From NCBI GenBank assembly GCA_020442165.1, contig JAGRKV010000017.1:243026-307025 (forward strand): DNA of 64,000 bases, in the 5' to 3' direction. The translations under genes were made by a program, and so were the position numbers. The notes beneath the pieces were generated by a model. The model saw only the letters and a list, made by a program, of their open reading frames with translations, did no database searches and was not told the origin of the DNA. Origin of the DNA: Hyphomicrobiaceae bacterium. GTDB taxonomy: Bacteria > Pseudomonadota > Alphaproteobacteria > Rhizobiales > Hyphomicrobiaceae. Shown piece by piece: positions 1 to 9,169 of this stretch; position 1 is the first letter of the stretch; every line of letters begins with the position of its first letter.

Positions 1-1400
1 GGAATCCAAAGCGCCTTGAGGCCGAATGCCGGTTCGAACGTCTCGACGCCCGGCACCGAGGGCATTGGTCCATCGCCGATAATCACCAGCACATCTCCGA
101 GCGGCAGCTCGTGATTGGCTAAGGTGGCACCGTGAATACGTATCTGATAAGCGCGCGGCGGCAGGGACAGATCGTCGGACAGTTGTATCTCCGGCACCAC
201 GAAACCGTACTGACGCGCGAACTTGCGGCGCAACTTGGCGACGCGCTGGCCCAGTTGGTCATGCTTGCGCAAAAACACCGCCGATAGCTGCTGACCAAAG
301 ACGATTTCAACTTCACTGATCTTGAGCGCGCCCTTCACCGACTGGCGCGTCTCTTCGGCCGCTTTTTGCGTTTCGACACGTTGTTTTTCTTCGGCCGCTA
401 CGCGCTCTGCCTGCCAGCGCCTGGGGATCAGATAGCCTGCAAACCCGCTCAATCCGCCCAGCACTGCGAACGGGAAGAAAGGCAGGCCGGGCATCAAGGC
501 GAGAAGACCCATCATGGCTGCTGTCACCATCAACGCTCGTGGATGACTGGTGATCTGGCCGAGAACCGCCTTGTCGACCGAGCCCCGCGTGCCGCCCTTG
601 GCAACCACCAGGCCGGCGGCCAGTGAGATGATGAGCGCCGGGATCTGCGAGACCAGACCATCACCGACCGACAGCTTGGTGAAGACGTCGACTGCATCCG
701 ACACAGGCAGTCCATGCCGCCACGTTGCGATTGCGATGCCGCCGAAGACGTTGATGGCGGTGATGATGAGACCGGCGATGGCGTCGCCGCGCACGAATTT
801 CGAGGCACCATCCATGGCACCGAAGAAGGAGCTCTCCTCCTCCAGATCGCGGCGCCGGCGCTGCGCTTCGCGTTCGTCGATCAGCCCGGATGAAAGGTCG
901 GCGTCAATCGCCATCTGCTTGCCAGGGATTCCATCCAGCGCAAAACGGGCGCCGACCTCGGCGATCCGCGAGGCCCCCTTGGTGATGACAATGAAGTTCA
1001 CCGTGAGCAGGATGAGGAAGATGACTATGCCGATGAAGAAGTCGCCACCCATCACGAATTTGGCAAAGCCGGCGATGACGTGACCCGCTGCGGTATGGCC
1101 GTCAGCTCCATTCGTCAGGATCAGCCGGGTGGTGGCGATGTTGAGTGCCAGCCGCAGCATCGTTGCAATCAGCAGGACGGTGGGAAAGGCGGAGAAATCG
1201 AGCGGGCGCTGGATCCACAGCGCCACCATGAGTATGAGAATCGACACTGCGATCGACACCGCCAGCCCCAGATCGATGAGTACCGAGGGAAGGGGCAGGA
1301 ACAGCACCGTCAGAATAACAATAACGCCAAGCGCGAAGCCTACATCCCTTAGTCCAGAGATAGTTTCGAGCTGCTTATCGCCCGTTGCCGTTTCTGCCAT
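1..1400 (-). CDS. flhA: Flagellar export apparatus protein FlhA (3' end outside window)
   Basis: This is the membrane component of the flagellar type III export gate, which gathers chaperone-substrate complexes. 466 codons are present and the frame runs off the left edge, so most of the cytoplasmic domain is missing. I translated it from an ATG at 1400 ([19 protein letters not shown]). Hydrophobic segments fill the first ~330 residues. The FHIPEP signature is visible as [20 protein letters not shown], followed by [10 protein letters not shown] and then the linker [20 protein letters not shown]. The start is preceded by a modest GCGGGA ribosome-binding site. It is the last gene seen of the minus-strand flagellar operon, 160 bp after fliQ. 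Confidence 0.95.
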   Translation of the reverse strand, partial: MAETATGDKQLETISGLRDVGFALGVIVILTVLFLPLPSVLIDLGLAVSIAVSILILMVALWIQRPLDFSAFPTVLLIATMLRLALNIATTRLILTNGADGHTAAGHVIAGFAKFVMGGDFFIGIVIFLILLTVNFIVITKGASRIAEVGARFALDGIPGKQMAIDADLSSGLIDEREAQRRRRDLEEESSFFGAMDGASKFVRGDAIAGLIITAINVFGGIAIATWRHGLPVSDAVDVFTKLSVGDGLVSQIPALIISLAAGLVVAKGGTRGSVDKAVLGQITSHPRALMVTAAMMGLLALMPGLPFFPFAVLGGLSGFAGYLIPRRWQAERVAAEEKQRVETQKAAEETRQSVKGALKISEVEIVFGQQLSAVFLRKHDQLGQRVAKLRRKFARQYGFVVPEIQLSDDLSLPPRAYQIRIHGATLANHELPLGDVLVIIGDGPMPSVPGVETFEPAFGLKALWI

Positions 1401-1560
1401 TGGTCAGTCCCGCTTCGTCGCTATTCTCCCTTCTAGGGTTGTCGCGTGCGGGGCTTGTGCCGGGCTCGCGGTACGGCATCGCACCATCGTTGCCGCACCG
1501 GATATCACATCACTCCAATGTACTGGTGACGTTTTGCGGCCGGCACACTCAACCAGCCTT

Positions 1561-1827
1561 TCAGAAGCCCTTCTCGATCAACGCGAAAGACATATTGGCC
1601 AGGGCGAACACGCTTGCCCCCATGTAGTGGGCGGTGAAAATCGTGACGAGAAAGATCGCCATGATCTTTGGCACGAAAGTCAACGTGACCTCCTGCACCT
1701 GAGTGACCGCCTGCAGCAGGCCGATACCGACGCCGACAATCATTGCGGTTGCCACCGCCGGTCCCGCGCCCATGATTACAGTCCAAATCGCGAACTGCAC
1801 GAGATCCAGTGCGTCGGCCTCGTTCAT
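1561..1827 (-). CDS. fliQ: Flagellar export apparatus protein FliQ
   Basis: This is a small core protein of the flagellar type III export gate, in the inner membrane with FliP and FliR. It has 88 residues, the normal length for FliQ. Two long hydrophobic hairpin segments are visible (roughly residues 15-40 and 50-75). The middle stretch TQVQEVTLTFVPKI is characteristic of the family. Its ATG overlaps the stop of flgD by ATGA, so the two are translationally coupled. A second reading frame over the same bases gives a longer arginine-rich ORF, which I take as a shadow. Confidence 0.95.
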   Translation of the reverse strand: MNEADALDLVQFAIWTVIMGAGPAVATAMIVGVGIGLLQAVTQVQEVTLTFVPKIMAIFLVTIFTAHYMGASVFALANMSFALIEKGF

Positions 1828-2270
1828 TCACTGCTGCTCCCGACGACGACGCCGGGGACAACGGGCACTTCGCGTCCGTCGGCCAGAACAGCAACGACGC
1901 CGTACGCCTCGATACGCGCATTGACCACCTCGCCCCTGGTCAGGCCATCGGCCGACACGATCTCGTGGCCTACCAGACTGCCGGCCTGCGCGATATGCGA
2001 TGCCGTCAGGATTTCGCTCAGCCTGTCGTTTGACTGGATGGACTGCTCGACCTGGGAGAATGTCGCCAATTGGGCAACATAGTCGCTCGAGTCCATCGGC
2101 TGCATGGGATCCTGATTCTGCATCTGGGCTATGAGCAATTTCAGGAATGCGTTGTAGTCCAGCGATGGCCCGGACGCGGCACTGGAGGATGCCGCTGTTT
2201 CAGCGTTCGCCGTCTGCTGTGAACCGGAAAGCGCTGCGATGCTGGAGGTGCTCATGCCATCGTCATCCAT
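1824..2270 (-). CDS. flgD: Flagellar hook capping protein FlgD
   Basis: FlgD is the scaffold that caps the growing hook and allows FlgE to polymerise; it is later replaced by FlgK. The 148-residue protein has a Ser/Ala-rich N-terminus and then the FlgD core LDYNAFLKLLIAQMQNQDP, followed by MDSSDYVAQLATFSQVEQS. It ends in a short valine-rich domain. The length fits the short rhizobial FlgD rather than the roughly 230-residue enteric form, so the C-terminal tudor/Ig-like part is reduced. It lies between flbT and fliQ and overlaps fliQ by 4 bp. Confidence 0.93.
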   Translation of the reverse strand: MDDDGMSTSSIAALSGSQQTANAETAASSSAASGPSLDYNAFLKLLIAQMQNQDPMQPMDSSDYVAQLATFSQVEQSIQSNDRLSEILTASHIAQAGSLVGHEIVSADGLTRGEVVNARIEAYGVVAVLADGREVPVVPGVVVGSSSE

Positions 2271-2287
2271 ATCGAGGTTTAGCTTGC

Positions 2288-2713
2288 TCAGGCGACTGCG
2301 GCGCTATCGGCCGGGGCCTGCGCTGTTCCCATGAGTAGAGCTTCTATCGGGTAGAGAGAGCGGATGCGCTTCATGGCATCGAACGGCCGCTCCGCTTCGA
2401 TCATCGAACGAATCTCGACGAGACCTTCCAGAATGTCGCGATCCTTGTAGGCGGCGATGAGTTGCAGATGCTGGCTGTGGTAGATCTGCATCGCCAGTGG
2501 CCGCGTCTTGGGCTCCATCAGCATCGACTGGACGACGAAATAGAGCTGCCGCAGCGGCGTTGTCGCATCCTCTTCCTGCAGCACATGGCCTTCCAGAAGA
2601 AAGACGACCTCGTTGAGAAGTTCCAACGTGACCTTGCGATCTACGCGAATGACTGCGCCGTTGATGAAGATGCGCTCCTTGGGCTTCAGGTGTATCCTCA
2701 ATTGGCTTTTCAC
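2288..2713 (-). CDS. flbT: Flagellin biosynthesis repressor FlbT
   Basis: FlbT is a post-transcriptional regulator; in Caulobacter it destabilises flagellin mRNA when hook assembly is incomplete. The 141-residue protein shows the family core LKPKERIFINGAVIRVDRK followed by VVFLLEGHVLQEEDATTPLRQ. Translation seems to begin at a GTG that overlaps the flaF stop (GTGA), so flaF and flbT are coupled. The C-terminal Ala-rich tail is not conserved in general. Pairing with FlaF is typical of alphaproteobacterial flagellar operons. Confidence 0.94.
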   Translation of the reverse strand: MKSQLRIHLKPKERIFINGAVIRVDRKVTLELLNEVVFLLEGHVLQEEDATTPLRQLYFVVQSMLMEPKTRPLAMQIYHSQHLQLIAAYKDRDILEGLVEIRSMIEAERPFDAMKRIRSLYPIEALLMGTAQAPADSAAVA

Positions 2714-3066
2714 GGCAGTCCATCCCTGATTGATCGCGACACGATTATGAGGTCATCGAAACTGTTGGTCTCGCCAGATCGCAGCCTTTCAAGCTCCTTC
2801 AGGATCCAGATGCCTATCGATATGATTTGTGCCTTGAGGTCCTGCGGCAGGGCGTTTTCAGGATCAGCAAGATCCTCGACCAGCACCGCCCACAGCTTCG
2901 ATGTGAAGAACACCGCCTTGCTCACATCCACTGCGCCACCGCAGGTGTCGCGCGCCTGCTCCAGCAGCATGATCGAATGATCGATCGCTGCGCGTTCGCG
3001 GTTTCGTTGCTCGGCCTGGTCATCCTCCAGCGTCTCTTCATATTGGCGCGAATACATATGCGACAT
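2710..3066 (-). CDS. flaF: Flagellin biosynthesis activator FlaF
   Basis: FlaF works in opposition to FlbT and is needed for flagellin synthesis or secretion in alphaproteobacteria. The 118-residue helical protein carries the family pattern: an N-terminal Tyr-Glu region (YSRQYEETLEDDQAEQRNRE), then SKAVFFTSKLWAVLVEDLA and ISIGIWILKELERLR. Either Met1 or Met4 could be the start; the second ATG is 9 bp downstream. It follows flgL at 38 bp and overlaps flbT. Confidence 0.94.
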   Translation of the reverse strand: MSHMYSRQYEETLEDDQAEQRNRERAAIDHSIMLLEQARDTCGGAVDVSKAVFFTSKLWAVLVEDLADPENALPQDLKAQIISIGIWILKELERLRSGETNSFDDLIIVSRSIRDGLP

Positions 3067-3104
3067 CGATCCGTTCCGTCCCTGGCTCGTGCGTGCGAAG
3101 CCCT

Positions 3105-4145
3105 CTAGAGATAATTGAGAAGGCTGAAGTTCTGCAGGCGTGAAGTCACCTGGTAGGTTGCTTCAAGCGCGTTCATCAGGCTTGTCAGCCGCGTCGCTGC
3201 CTCGTAGGGATCGACACCCTCCAGGCTGCCGACATCCCTCTCCAGTGCAGAACGCTGCAGAGTTATGCGCTCGCTAGCTTTCGCGAGGCGTTCCTGTGCG
3301 ATGCCAACCTGTGACGAGGCAGATGCCATGTCGGCGCTGACGGTGGCCGTCAGATTGCTCACATGCGACATGAAGGCTTCGAAGGCATCCGCGTTGAGAT
3401 TCGATATATCGGTATCGATGGTGGCCACCAGAGCCTGCACGAGGTTCCGCACCGCTGGCGTATTGGCGCTGACAGATGTGGTGATCGTTTCAGAAGTCGA
3501 GATCCTGTTCACCCATGCGCCATCATCAGCACCCGAGAACCGGGCCTTCCAGCCCGCATCGTCGAACAGGCTTGCGAATGTCGATTGTAGATAGCTCGAC
3601 ATATCAGCTGCGGTAATGTCGGCTGGATCGAGGCTCGGTGGCAGGATACTCTGGAACGCAGCGGACACATCCTGCCGTGCCGGCCCGGGCGGATCGGCCA
3701 AATAGTCGAGCAAAGGCGGCGTGTCCATGCTTGTGCCTGAGAACAAGTAGGCACCGTTGGAGCTTGCGGACATGATGCCGATAAGGGCGCCAAGGCGAGC
3801 CTTGGCATCTTCCACAAGAAGCCCGCGGTCGCCGCCACTTTGGCGGGCGGCGGTGAGCGATGCAAAAAAATCCTGAGCCAGTTCACCTGCCGCCGACAAC
3901 GACGACTGCATCATATCAAGCCGAGTTCCCGCGATCCCGTTGGAAGCTGTTATCGCGTCCAATTCGTCGGCCAGGCCGCGCAGGTCGACAACCCGCGACA
4001 GCTCAGTGCCCAATGCCAGCCCCATGTCGGCGTGACGGCCACTGCTGACTTCGATCTGCGCTCGCGTCAATTCCGACTGCTTACGCTGAATGGTCATGCG
4101 CAGGGTTTCGTATTGCCCAACGCTCGATGGAAATATCGCCTTCAT
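3105..4145 (-). CDS. flgL: Flagellar hook-associated protein 3 (FlgL)
   Basis: FlgL forms the junction between the hook (through FlgK) and the filament. I place the start at 4145 (MKAIFPSSVGQYETLRMTIQ), 4 bp after the flgK stop, instead of an in-frame ATG 33 bp upstream that would lie inside flgK; this gives 346 residues. The N-terminal flagellin-like helix (RKQSELTRAQIEVSSGRHAD) and the C-terminal helix ending LTSLMNALEATYQVTSRLQN form the coiled D0/D1 core. The middle is a variable surface domain. Confidence 0.92.
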   Translation of the reverse strand: MKAIFPSSVGQYETLRMTIQRKQSELTRAQIEVSSGRHADMGLALGTELSRVVDLRGLADELDAITASNGIAGTRLDMMQSSLSAAGELAQDFFASLTAARQSGGDRGLLVEDAKARLGALIGIMSASSNGAYLFSGTSMDTPPLLDYLADPPGPARQDVSAAFQSILPPSLDPADITAADMSSYLQSTFASLFDDAGWKARFSGADDGAWVNRISTSETITTSVSANTPAVRNLVQALVATIDTDISNLNADAFEAFMSHVSNLTATVSADMASASSQVGIAQERLAKASERITLQRSALERDVGSLEGVDPYEAATRLTSLMNALEATYQVTSRLQNFSLLNYL

Positions 4146-4149
4146 GGAA

Positions 4150-5619
4150 CTATCCGGTCGCTCCCAGCAGCGCATCAAACATCGAATTCACCGTCGTGAT
4201 GAGGCGCGACGACGCCTGATACGACCGCTCAAGGGCGATCAATGACGTCAGCTCGTCGTCGAGATTGATTGAGACACTGTCCTGCCATGCCGTCAGCGCC
4301 TGCTGGCTGATGACCTGCACGTCGCCGAGACGATCGCCTTGCGTCTGCCGCGCCGCAGCCAGCCAGCCAGCGCTATCCGCCGCGAAGGACTTAATGTCGG
4401 TGGAGGTTGCGAGTGCAGCGGACGCCGCGAAGCTGCGAGGCTCTCCCAGTACGCTTGCCAGCTCGCGCAAGCGTGCAGTGAAGCCCACCGCGCCCGTGGC
4501 GTTGTAGAGGTAGCTAGGATCGAGGATCGTGGAGATGCCGCCGTCGCGGAGCCGTGCAACTTCGCCGCCCTGCGCCGGGTCGACATTGGCGTTAAGACGG
4601 AATAGCGCAGCGAGCCCATCCATCACCGTGCCCGCTGATGGGATGACGCCGGTGATAGAGGTGAACAGTCCCGGCAAGTCCGGCTTCGACGGCGTTGGCG
4701 CCTGATCGCTTTCTGCGAACGCTTCAATCAGCGAACGGGCCAGCTCGTCGAGTTGACGCCCCATGACAATCGCGTAGTCATCGCGGATCTGTATCAATCC
4801 GCCAATTTCTCCACCAAGTCCGGCGGCAGCGTCTAGCCCGATCGGCACACCGTCTATGGTCATCATGGCGCCCGGCTGTCCGGGCTGCAGCGCGCCGGCG
4901 CCTATCAGGGCAATCTGCCTTGGCACACGCTCAAACAGCGTTGCACCGTTGGCCACGAACAGCACCATATCGTTGTCGCCGCGCACCGTGGCGCGCACAC
5001 CAACGACTTCCGAAATCTGCCGCAGCAATGCGTTTCTCTGATCGATCTGATCGGTAATGTCGCCGCCGGTGAATGTCCCTCTCACGACCTCTGAATTGAC
5101 TCGGGCAAAGTTGTCGAGCAACTCACGCAGGCGGCTGACGGCATCGTTCAAACCGGCGTCCGCGGAAATGCGAACCTCCGAAACGACGGCGGCAGCATCG
5201 TTCATCGATGACACGACATCCCCGGCACGTGCGACGGCCTGCGCCAGCTGGAGTTCGTCATTGGGTGAGGCGGCAGCCAACTGCAATGCGGACTGCAGTG
5301 CGGCGATGCTTGCAGCTGGCCCTGTCCCCAGCTCCGGATCCCCCACGATGGCATCAAGCCGGTCCAGAGCATTGGTGATGACACCCAGCTCCTGATACTT
5401 CGCGCCGTATTCGAGTGCTGGATCAAGCAGAGCGTTGTTGATGGCATTCGTGATGCCGGCCACGTAGACGCCGCCACCACTGTTCGTCGCCATATCCGCC
5501 GACTTGCGTGCTGCATTCGGATCGCCGGAATTCTGAATGTTGCGCGATACAACCGATGTTGCCGTAGCAGTCGCCGATAGGCCGCTGCGGGCAATGTCAT
5601 AGGCAAGTGATAGCGACAT
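4150..5619 (-). CDS. flgK: Flagellar hook-associated protein 1 (FlgK)
   Basis: FlgK is the first hook-filament junction protein. It has 489 residues. The N-terminus MSLSLAYDIARSGLSATATA and the following RNIQNSGDPNAARKSA match the rod/hook N-terminal domain. The C-terminus DELTSLIALERSYQASSRLI followed by TVNSMFDALL is the matching C-terminal D0 helix. The middle has the FlgK helical domain, including the DQRNALLRQISEVVGVRA segment. It lies 31 bp after flgE and 4 bp before flgL. Confidence 0.94.
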   Translation of the reverse strand: MSLSLAYDIARSGLSATATATSVVSRNIQNSGDPNAARKSADMATNSGGGVYVAGITNAINNALLDPALEYGAKYQELGVITNALDRLDAIVGDPELGTGPAASIAALQSALQLAAASPNDELQLAQAVARAGDVVSSMNDAAAVVSEVRISADAGLNDAVSRLRELLDNFARVNSEVVRGTFTGGDITDQIDQRNALLRQISEVVGVRATVRGDNDMVLFVANGATLFERVPRQIALIGAGALQPGQPGAMMTIDGVPIGLDAAAGLGGEIGGLIQIRDDYAIVMGRQLDELARSLIEAFAESDQAPTPSKPDLPGLFTSITGVIPSAGTVMDGLAALFRLNANVDPAQGGEVARLRDGGISTILDPSYLYNATGAVGFTARLRELASVLGEPRSFAASAALATSTDIKSFAADSAGWLAAARQTQGDRLGDVQVISQQALTAWQDSVSINLDDELTSLIALERSYQASSRLITTVNSMFDALLGATG

Positions 5620-5650
5620 GCGGGACCACCCTCAGCCCAATGTCCGCGCC

Positions 5651-6913
5651 TTAGCGCTTGAGGTTCACCAGCACATCGAGCAACTCAGCGCCGGTCTGGA
5701 ATACGCGGGAGTTGGCCGTATAGTTGCGCTGCGCTTCGATCATGTCGGTCAACTGGTCGGCGAGATCGACAGTGGAGTTCTCCAGCGCACCGGACACCAC
5801 TGAACCCATGCCTGCTTCGTCGGGGAAACCCAGGCGCACATCACCGGACATGCTGGTCGGCTCGAAGACATTGCCGGTGATCGGATTGAGCCTGTCGGGG
5901 CTCATCACATCGGCGAGGGTGATCCTGTAGGTACCGCGGCGCGTGCCATTCTCGTAAGTTTCATACACCGTGCCATCGCCCGCGATTTCAATGGAAGCCA
6001 CATCACTCGGCGCATTACCGTCCGCGTTCACTTCCAAAACCGTATAATCCGCAGACAACTGGGTCATGCGCGACAGATCCAGCGTCATCGCCGCACCGCC
6101 AGGTACTTGAATACTCAAGGACGCCGGGCTCGCCGCATCGAGCGTGCCGTCACTTGCGAACACCAGAGTGTCTTGCGCGAGCGCTGCTGCGCTATATGGA
6201 AAACCGCCACCAGCCGAACGGCCCGCCGCGTCATAGACCGCCACCTCCCACTCGCCTGGCGTTGCCGTATGCGCAAAGTGGATATCGAGAATGATCTCCT
6301 GACCGAGATCGCCATAGACCACCATCGAACTTCGCGCCGTCGACAATGAACTCGCGGCGTTGAGCGAGGGCAGGTCGGCTGCGGCGACCGAATCTGAGTT
6401 CGCGGGCAGATTTGCAGTGAGCAGACCGGCCGTCGTCGCTTCCGCCTGCAACGTGTTGGAGTTGACCACGATGGGCTGAAGCCCCGCCATGCCGTTAAGC
6501 ACCAGGCCTGAAGCACCGCCCGCCGCCGCCGGAATTCCCAACAGGGTGTAGCCCGCCGCATTGACTAGCTGGCCATTGTCGTCGGGCACGAAAGCGCCGG
6601 CGCGAGTCAACATGGTTTTTCCGGAAGGGTCGGCAACCACAAAGAATCCGCTGCCCGTGATGGCAAGATCGAAGGGCGAATTGGAAAATGCCAGAGTGCC
6701 CTGCTGCGATATGCCGTAACGTACGCTTGTCTCGACGCCACCTGATGAGTAGGACGACGAAGACACGTTGACGAGCAGCGAACTGAACTCGGTTGACGCC
6801 TCGCGATAGCCGGTGGTCGAGGCATTGGCGATGTTTTCCGCCACCGTGCCCAGTCTATTCGACTGCGCCGCCATGCCCGACGCGCCCGTACGCATTGCCC
6901 CGTAGATGCTCAT
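5651..6913 (-). CDS. flgE: Flagellar hook protein FlgE
   Basis: FlgE is the hook subunit that forms the universal joint. I chose the ATG at 6913 (MSIYGAMRTGASGMAAQSNR), which starts exactly at the conserved rod/hook N-terminal domain; an in-frame extension of 16 residues (MRLKLACGW...) is unlike any FlgE. That gives 420 residues. N-terminal motif LGTVAENIANASTTGYREAS, a central FlaE-type domain, and the C-terminal IEAQRNYTANSRVFQTGAEL are all present. It is the first structural gene of the operon, 116 bp from the ftcR stop. Confidence 0.94.
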   Translation of the reverse strand: MSIYGAMRTGASGMAAQSNRLGTVAENIANASTTGYREASTEFSSLLVNVSSSSYSSGGVETSVRYGISQQGTLAFSNSPFDLAITGSGFFVVADPSGKTMLTRAGAFVPDDNGQLVNAAGYTLLGIPAAAGGASGLVLNGMAGLQPIVVNSNTLQAEATTAGLLTANLPANSDSVAAADLPSLNAASSLSTARSSMVVYGDLGQEIILDIHFAHTATPGEWEVAVYDAAGRSAGGGFPYSAAALAQDTLVFASDGTLDAASPASLSIQVPGGAAMTLDLSRMTQLSADYTVLEVNADGNAPSDVASIEIAGDGTVYETYENGTRRGTYRITLADVMSPDRLNPITGNVFEPTSMSGDVRLGFPDEAGMGSVVSGALENSTVDLADQLTDMIEAQRNYTANSRVFQTGAELLDVLVNLKR

Positions 6914-7029
6914 AATGATCCCCCGTCTCCAACGCCATCCGCATGCCAGCTTCAACCGCACAACTTGTGCGGAGCTGATTTGTCGCGCGGAACCGTTTTG
7001 CCTCTTGCACGCACGACGCCTGGGCCGCC

Positions 7030-7713
7030 TCAGGCCGCTGACGTCTGGCAGACAAGCCGATAGCCAAGATGACGCTTTGACTCGATGGGATCGTAACCGA
7101 GCACGCGACGAAGGCGCTTGCGCAGCTTAGAGATGTGACTTTCGATCACGTTCTCTTCGATCTCCTGCACGAACAGGCCATAAACGGAACTGTAGATCTG
7201 CGCTTTCGTGACCCGCCGGCCCTGATTGGCAACGAGAAACTCGAGGATGCGAAGCTCACGCCGCGGCAGCGGCATCATCTGCCCGTTGACGATCGGGTCG
7301 CGGCCATCGCGGAAGATCCGGATCTGACCAGCTTCACGCCCCTGTGCCTCCTGTCGGGCGCGTCGCGAAATTGCTTCTATGCGCGCCAAGATTTCGCGGA
7401 CATGGCATGGCTTCGAGACGACGTCGTCGACGCCATCTGCGAACAGCTCCAGCGTCGTCGCCAGTGTCTTTTGCTCCTTCATCGCGATGATGGCGGCTGC
7501 CGAACGGCGCTTTATCAAGCTGGCGAGACTTCCTGGCACGTCGAGCTCACCGATCAGCACCGCATCAATCGCGCGCACATCCTCCTCGGCCGCCGTCTCC
7601 ACCCAACCGCGGAATTCTTCGGCGCCGAAACCAACCGCCGAGATGCCTTCGCGATCGAACGATGTCCGATAGGCATCGGTGACAATGTCGCGGTCATCCA
7701 CAATGACAATCAT
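7030..7713 (-). CDS. ftcR: Flagellar transcriptional regulator FtcR (Rem-type orphan response regulator)
   Basis: FtcR (Brucella) or Rem (Sinorhizobium) activates class II flagellar genes. The chosen ATG at 7713 gives MIVIVDDRDIVTDAYRTSFD and 227 residues; a GTG 27 bp upstream is also open. The N-terminal receiver-like domain has the acidic pair DD, but the strand that should carry the phosphorylated Asp reads DAVLIGELDVPG, with Gly-Glu at that place. The C-terminal winged helix (LPRRELRILEFLVANQGRRV, then VIESHISKLRKRLRRVLGYD) is intact OmpR type. No kinase is nearby, so activity is probably set by expression level. It heads the flgE operon. Confidence 0.9.
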   Translation of the reverse strand: MIVIVDDRDIVTDAYRTSFDREGISAVGFGAEEFRGWVETAAEEDVRAIDAVLIGELDVPGSLASLIKRRSAAAIIAMKEQKTLATTLELFADGVDDVVSKPCHVREILARIEAISRRARQEAQGREAGQIRIFRDGRDPIVNGQMMPLPRRELRILEFLVANQGRRVTKAQIYSSVYGLFVQEIEENVIESHISKLRKRLRRVLGYDPIESKRHLGYRLVCQTSAA

Positions 7714-8045
7714 CGCTTCCCCATTCGAATCATTTTCCACAGAATTAATTTTCTGGATACCTCATGATTTTGAATGTCGGACAGATAAGTTTAATCCCTT
7801 ATTCAATGGAATATGAAAAGTATCCCGACGGGCACTTTATCTACGAACTGCGAAATTTATTATTTAGACAAACTCACCCTGACTCCAGACAACCAGTAGC
7901 ATGGCGCCGCCATTACCGTCCCAGATGCTTCACCCTCACAAAATGGCATATTTTGGCTCACATGCGAACTTGAGACAGTCGCATCGGGTGGCAGCATGAC
8001 GCGTCGCCATCCCATATTTCAAGGAGAGACGAAGACGCCTATTTT
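7714..8045 (-). other. Upstream region of ftcR, no gene
   Basis: The gap holds no credible coding sequence. Bases ~7741-7880 are clearly more AT-rich than the surrounding genes and sit directly upstream of the ftcR start on the minus strand, so this is the likely promoter/control region for the flagellar master regulator. Several TTAA half-sites occur, but I find no full CtrA box (TTAA-N7-TTAA) and no clear sigma-70 pair. Confidence 0.4.
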
Positions 8046-8465
8046 CTATCTAGTGACCACCTGGAATCTCAAAATACATTTATAGAATTCAGCCCCCATT
8101 TCGTCGAAATGCAATACATCATCGACGTCCTGGATTGGCGAAATAAACCGAACGCCAATTTCACTGCCATCAGACCGAATGACTTCACATTCCATCACCT
8201 TTCCGCTCATCAGCTTGAGCGTTGCGTGCTGCCCCTCGCGGGGCACCAACCCGTGGCGAATGCGCACGCGGGCGCCGCTCGTCGACAGATCAATGATCTC
8301 GACATTAAAGCTGACCGTGCCGAGGCGGCAGACGCCGTTGTATGCCGTCGATATCCGGCGGGCCTGTCGTCTTTCGATTTGCGAGCCAGACGGGCCGGCC
8401 ATGCCCGCTTCCCCACCGACCCTTGCGCGCCTTGTGAGAGTGCCTCGACCGGTCGGCTTCTTCAT
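8046..8465 (-). CDS. PilZ domain protein (candidate c-di-GMP receptor)
   Basis: PilZ domains bind cyclic di-GMP and often tune motility or exopolysaccharide. The motif pair is complete: an arginine cluster ERRQARR at about residues 32-38 and IDLSTSGARVRI some 25 residues later (D-x-S-x-x-G). I start at 8465 (MKKPTGRGTLTRR), since this ATG overlaps the upstream stop as ATGA; the protein is then 139 residues. A start at MAGPSGSQ is also possible. Being close to ftcR and the flagellar operon, it may link c-di-GMP to motility, but that is inference from position. Confidence 0.8.
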   Translation of the reverse strand: MKKPTGRGTLTRRARVGGEAGMAGPSGSQIERRQARRISTAYNGVCRLGTVSFNVEIIDLSTSGARVRIRHGLVPREGQHATLKLMSGKVMECEVIRSDGSEIGVRFISPIQDVDDVLHFDEMGAEFYKCILRFQVVTR

Positions 8466-8998
8466 GTCTTCGTCGCCGCGATCGCGTTCCGCCGCCTCCC
8501 ATGCCATCCCAGCCGCCGCTTTGCAGAGGGAACGGCGCGGGACTGCCTGTACTGCATCGCTCCTTCAAGGCGTGAGACGAACTCAGCCCGCATGCGATCA
8601 AGCGCGGGCCGCGAGCCTGGCGATGCCTGGGAAATCGCGTGCACACACCGGCGATAAGAAGCCGTCAACTCATCGCCGAATAGTTGCGCCACCAGCGGCT
8701 CGATTTCCAACAATCGCAACTGGCACGACTGGCGCATTTTTGCTTGCGAAAGCGCGCCACTGTTCGACGTGTCATCAAAGTTCGCGATAGCGGTTGTCAA
8801 GACGCGATCGATGCGGCGCGCCGACTCGTGACGCAACAGTCCGACAAAATCAGACCGGCGCCGAGCTTGACTATCGTGCGGCGCGATGGAGTTGCGACAC
8901 CTGAGTTTCTGGCGCTGCTCCATGCGCGCCATCACCATGTATGCTGGAAAAAAGCTTATGAGCGATCCCGCAACAAAAATTGCCCAGATGTTAGCCAA
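8462..8998 (-). CDS. Hypothetical membrane-anchored protein coupled to a PilZ gene
   Basis: I do not recognise this 178-residue protein. It starts with one hydrophobic segment (MANIWAIFVAGSLISFFPAY) that looks like a signal anchor, then a basic stretch and a helical region with several Cys residues (QSCQLRLLEIEPLVAQLFGD). The C-terminal 30 residues are very basic (SAKRRLGWHGRRRN). Its stop overlaps the PilZ start by ATGA, so both are probably made together and may act together. Support for the gene is the overlap, the N-terminal membrane segment and the lack of a better frame. Confidence 0.55.
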   Translation of the reverse strand: MANIWAIFVAGSLISFFPAYMVMARMEQRQKLRCRNSIAPHDSQARRRSDFVGLLRHESARRIDRVLTTAIANFDDTSNSGALSQAKMRQSCQLRLLEIEPLVAQLFGDELTASYRRCVHAISQASPGSRPALDRMRAEFVSRLEGAMQYRQSRAVPSAKRRLGWHGRRRNAIAATKT

Positions 8999-9169
8999 GT
9001 TGCCCTCCAGCCGGCGCCAGAGCCGGACAGCGTGACGCCTCCCAAGTTCATGACACTATGTTGCCAATTCGCTTGTGCGAGACTTGTCGCATCGGCCTGT
9101 ATTGAGCACTCGGAACCGGCATTCCGTGCGGAACACAGCGCGCCCCGCGCAACACGATCTGCTGGAAAC

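Noticed and set aside
7741..7880. CtrA-binding site upstream of ftcR
   Set aside because: TTAA half-sites are present but I could not find two at the required 7-bp spacing.
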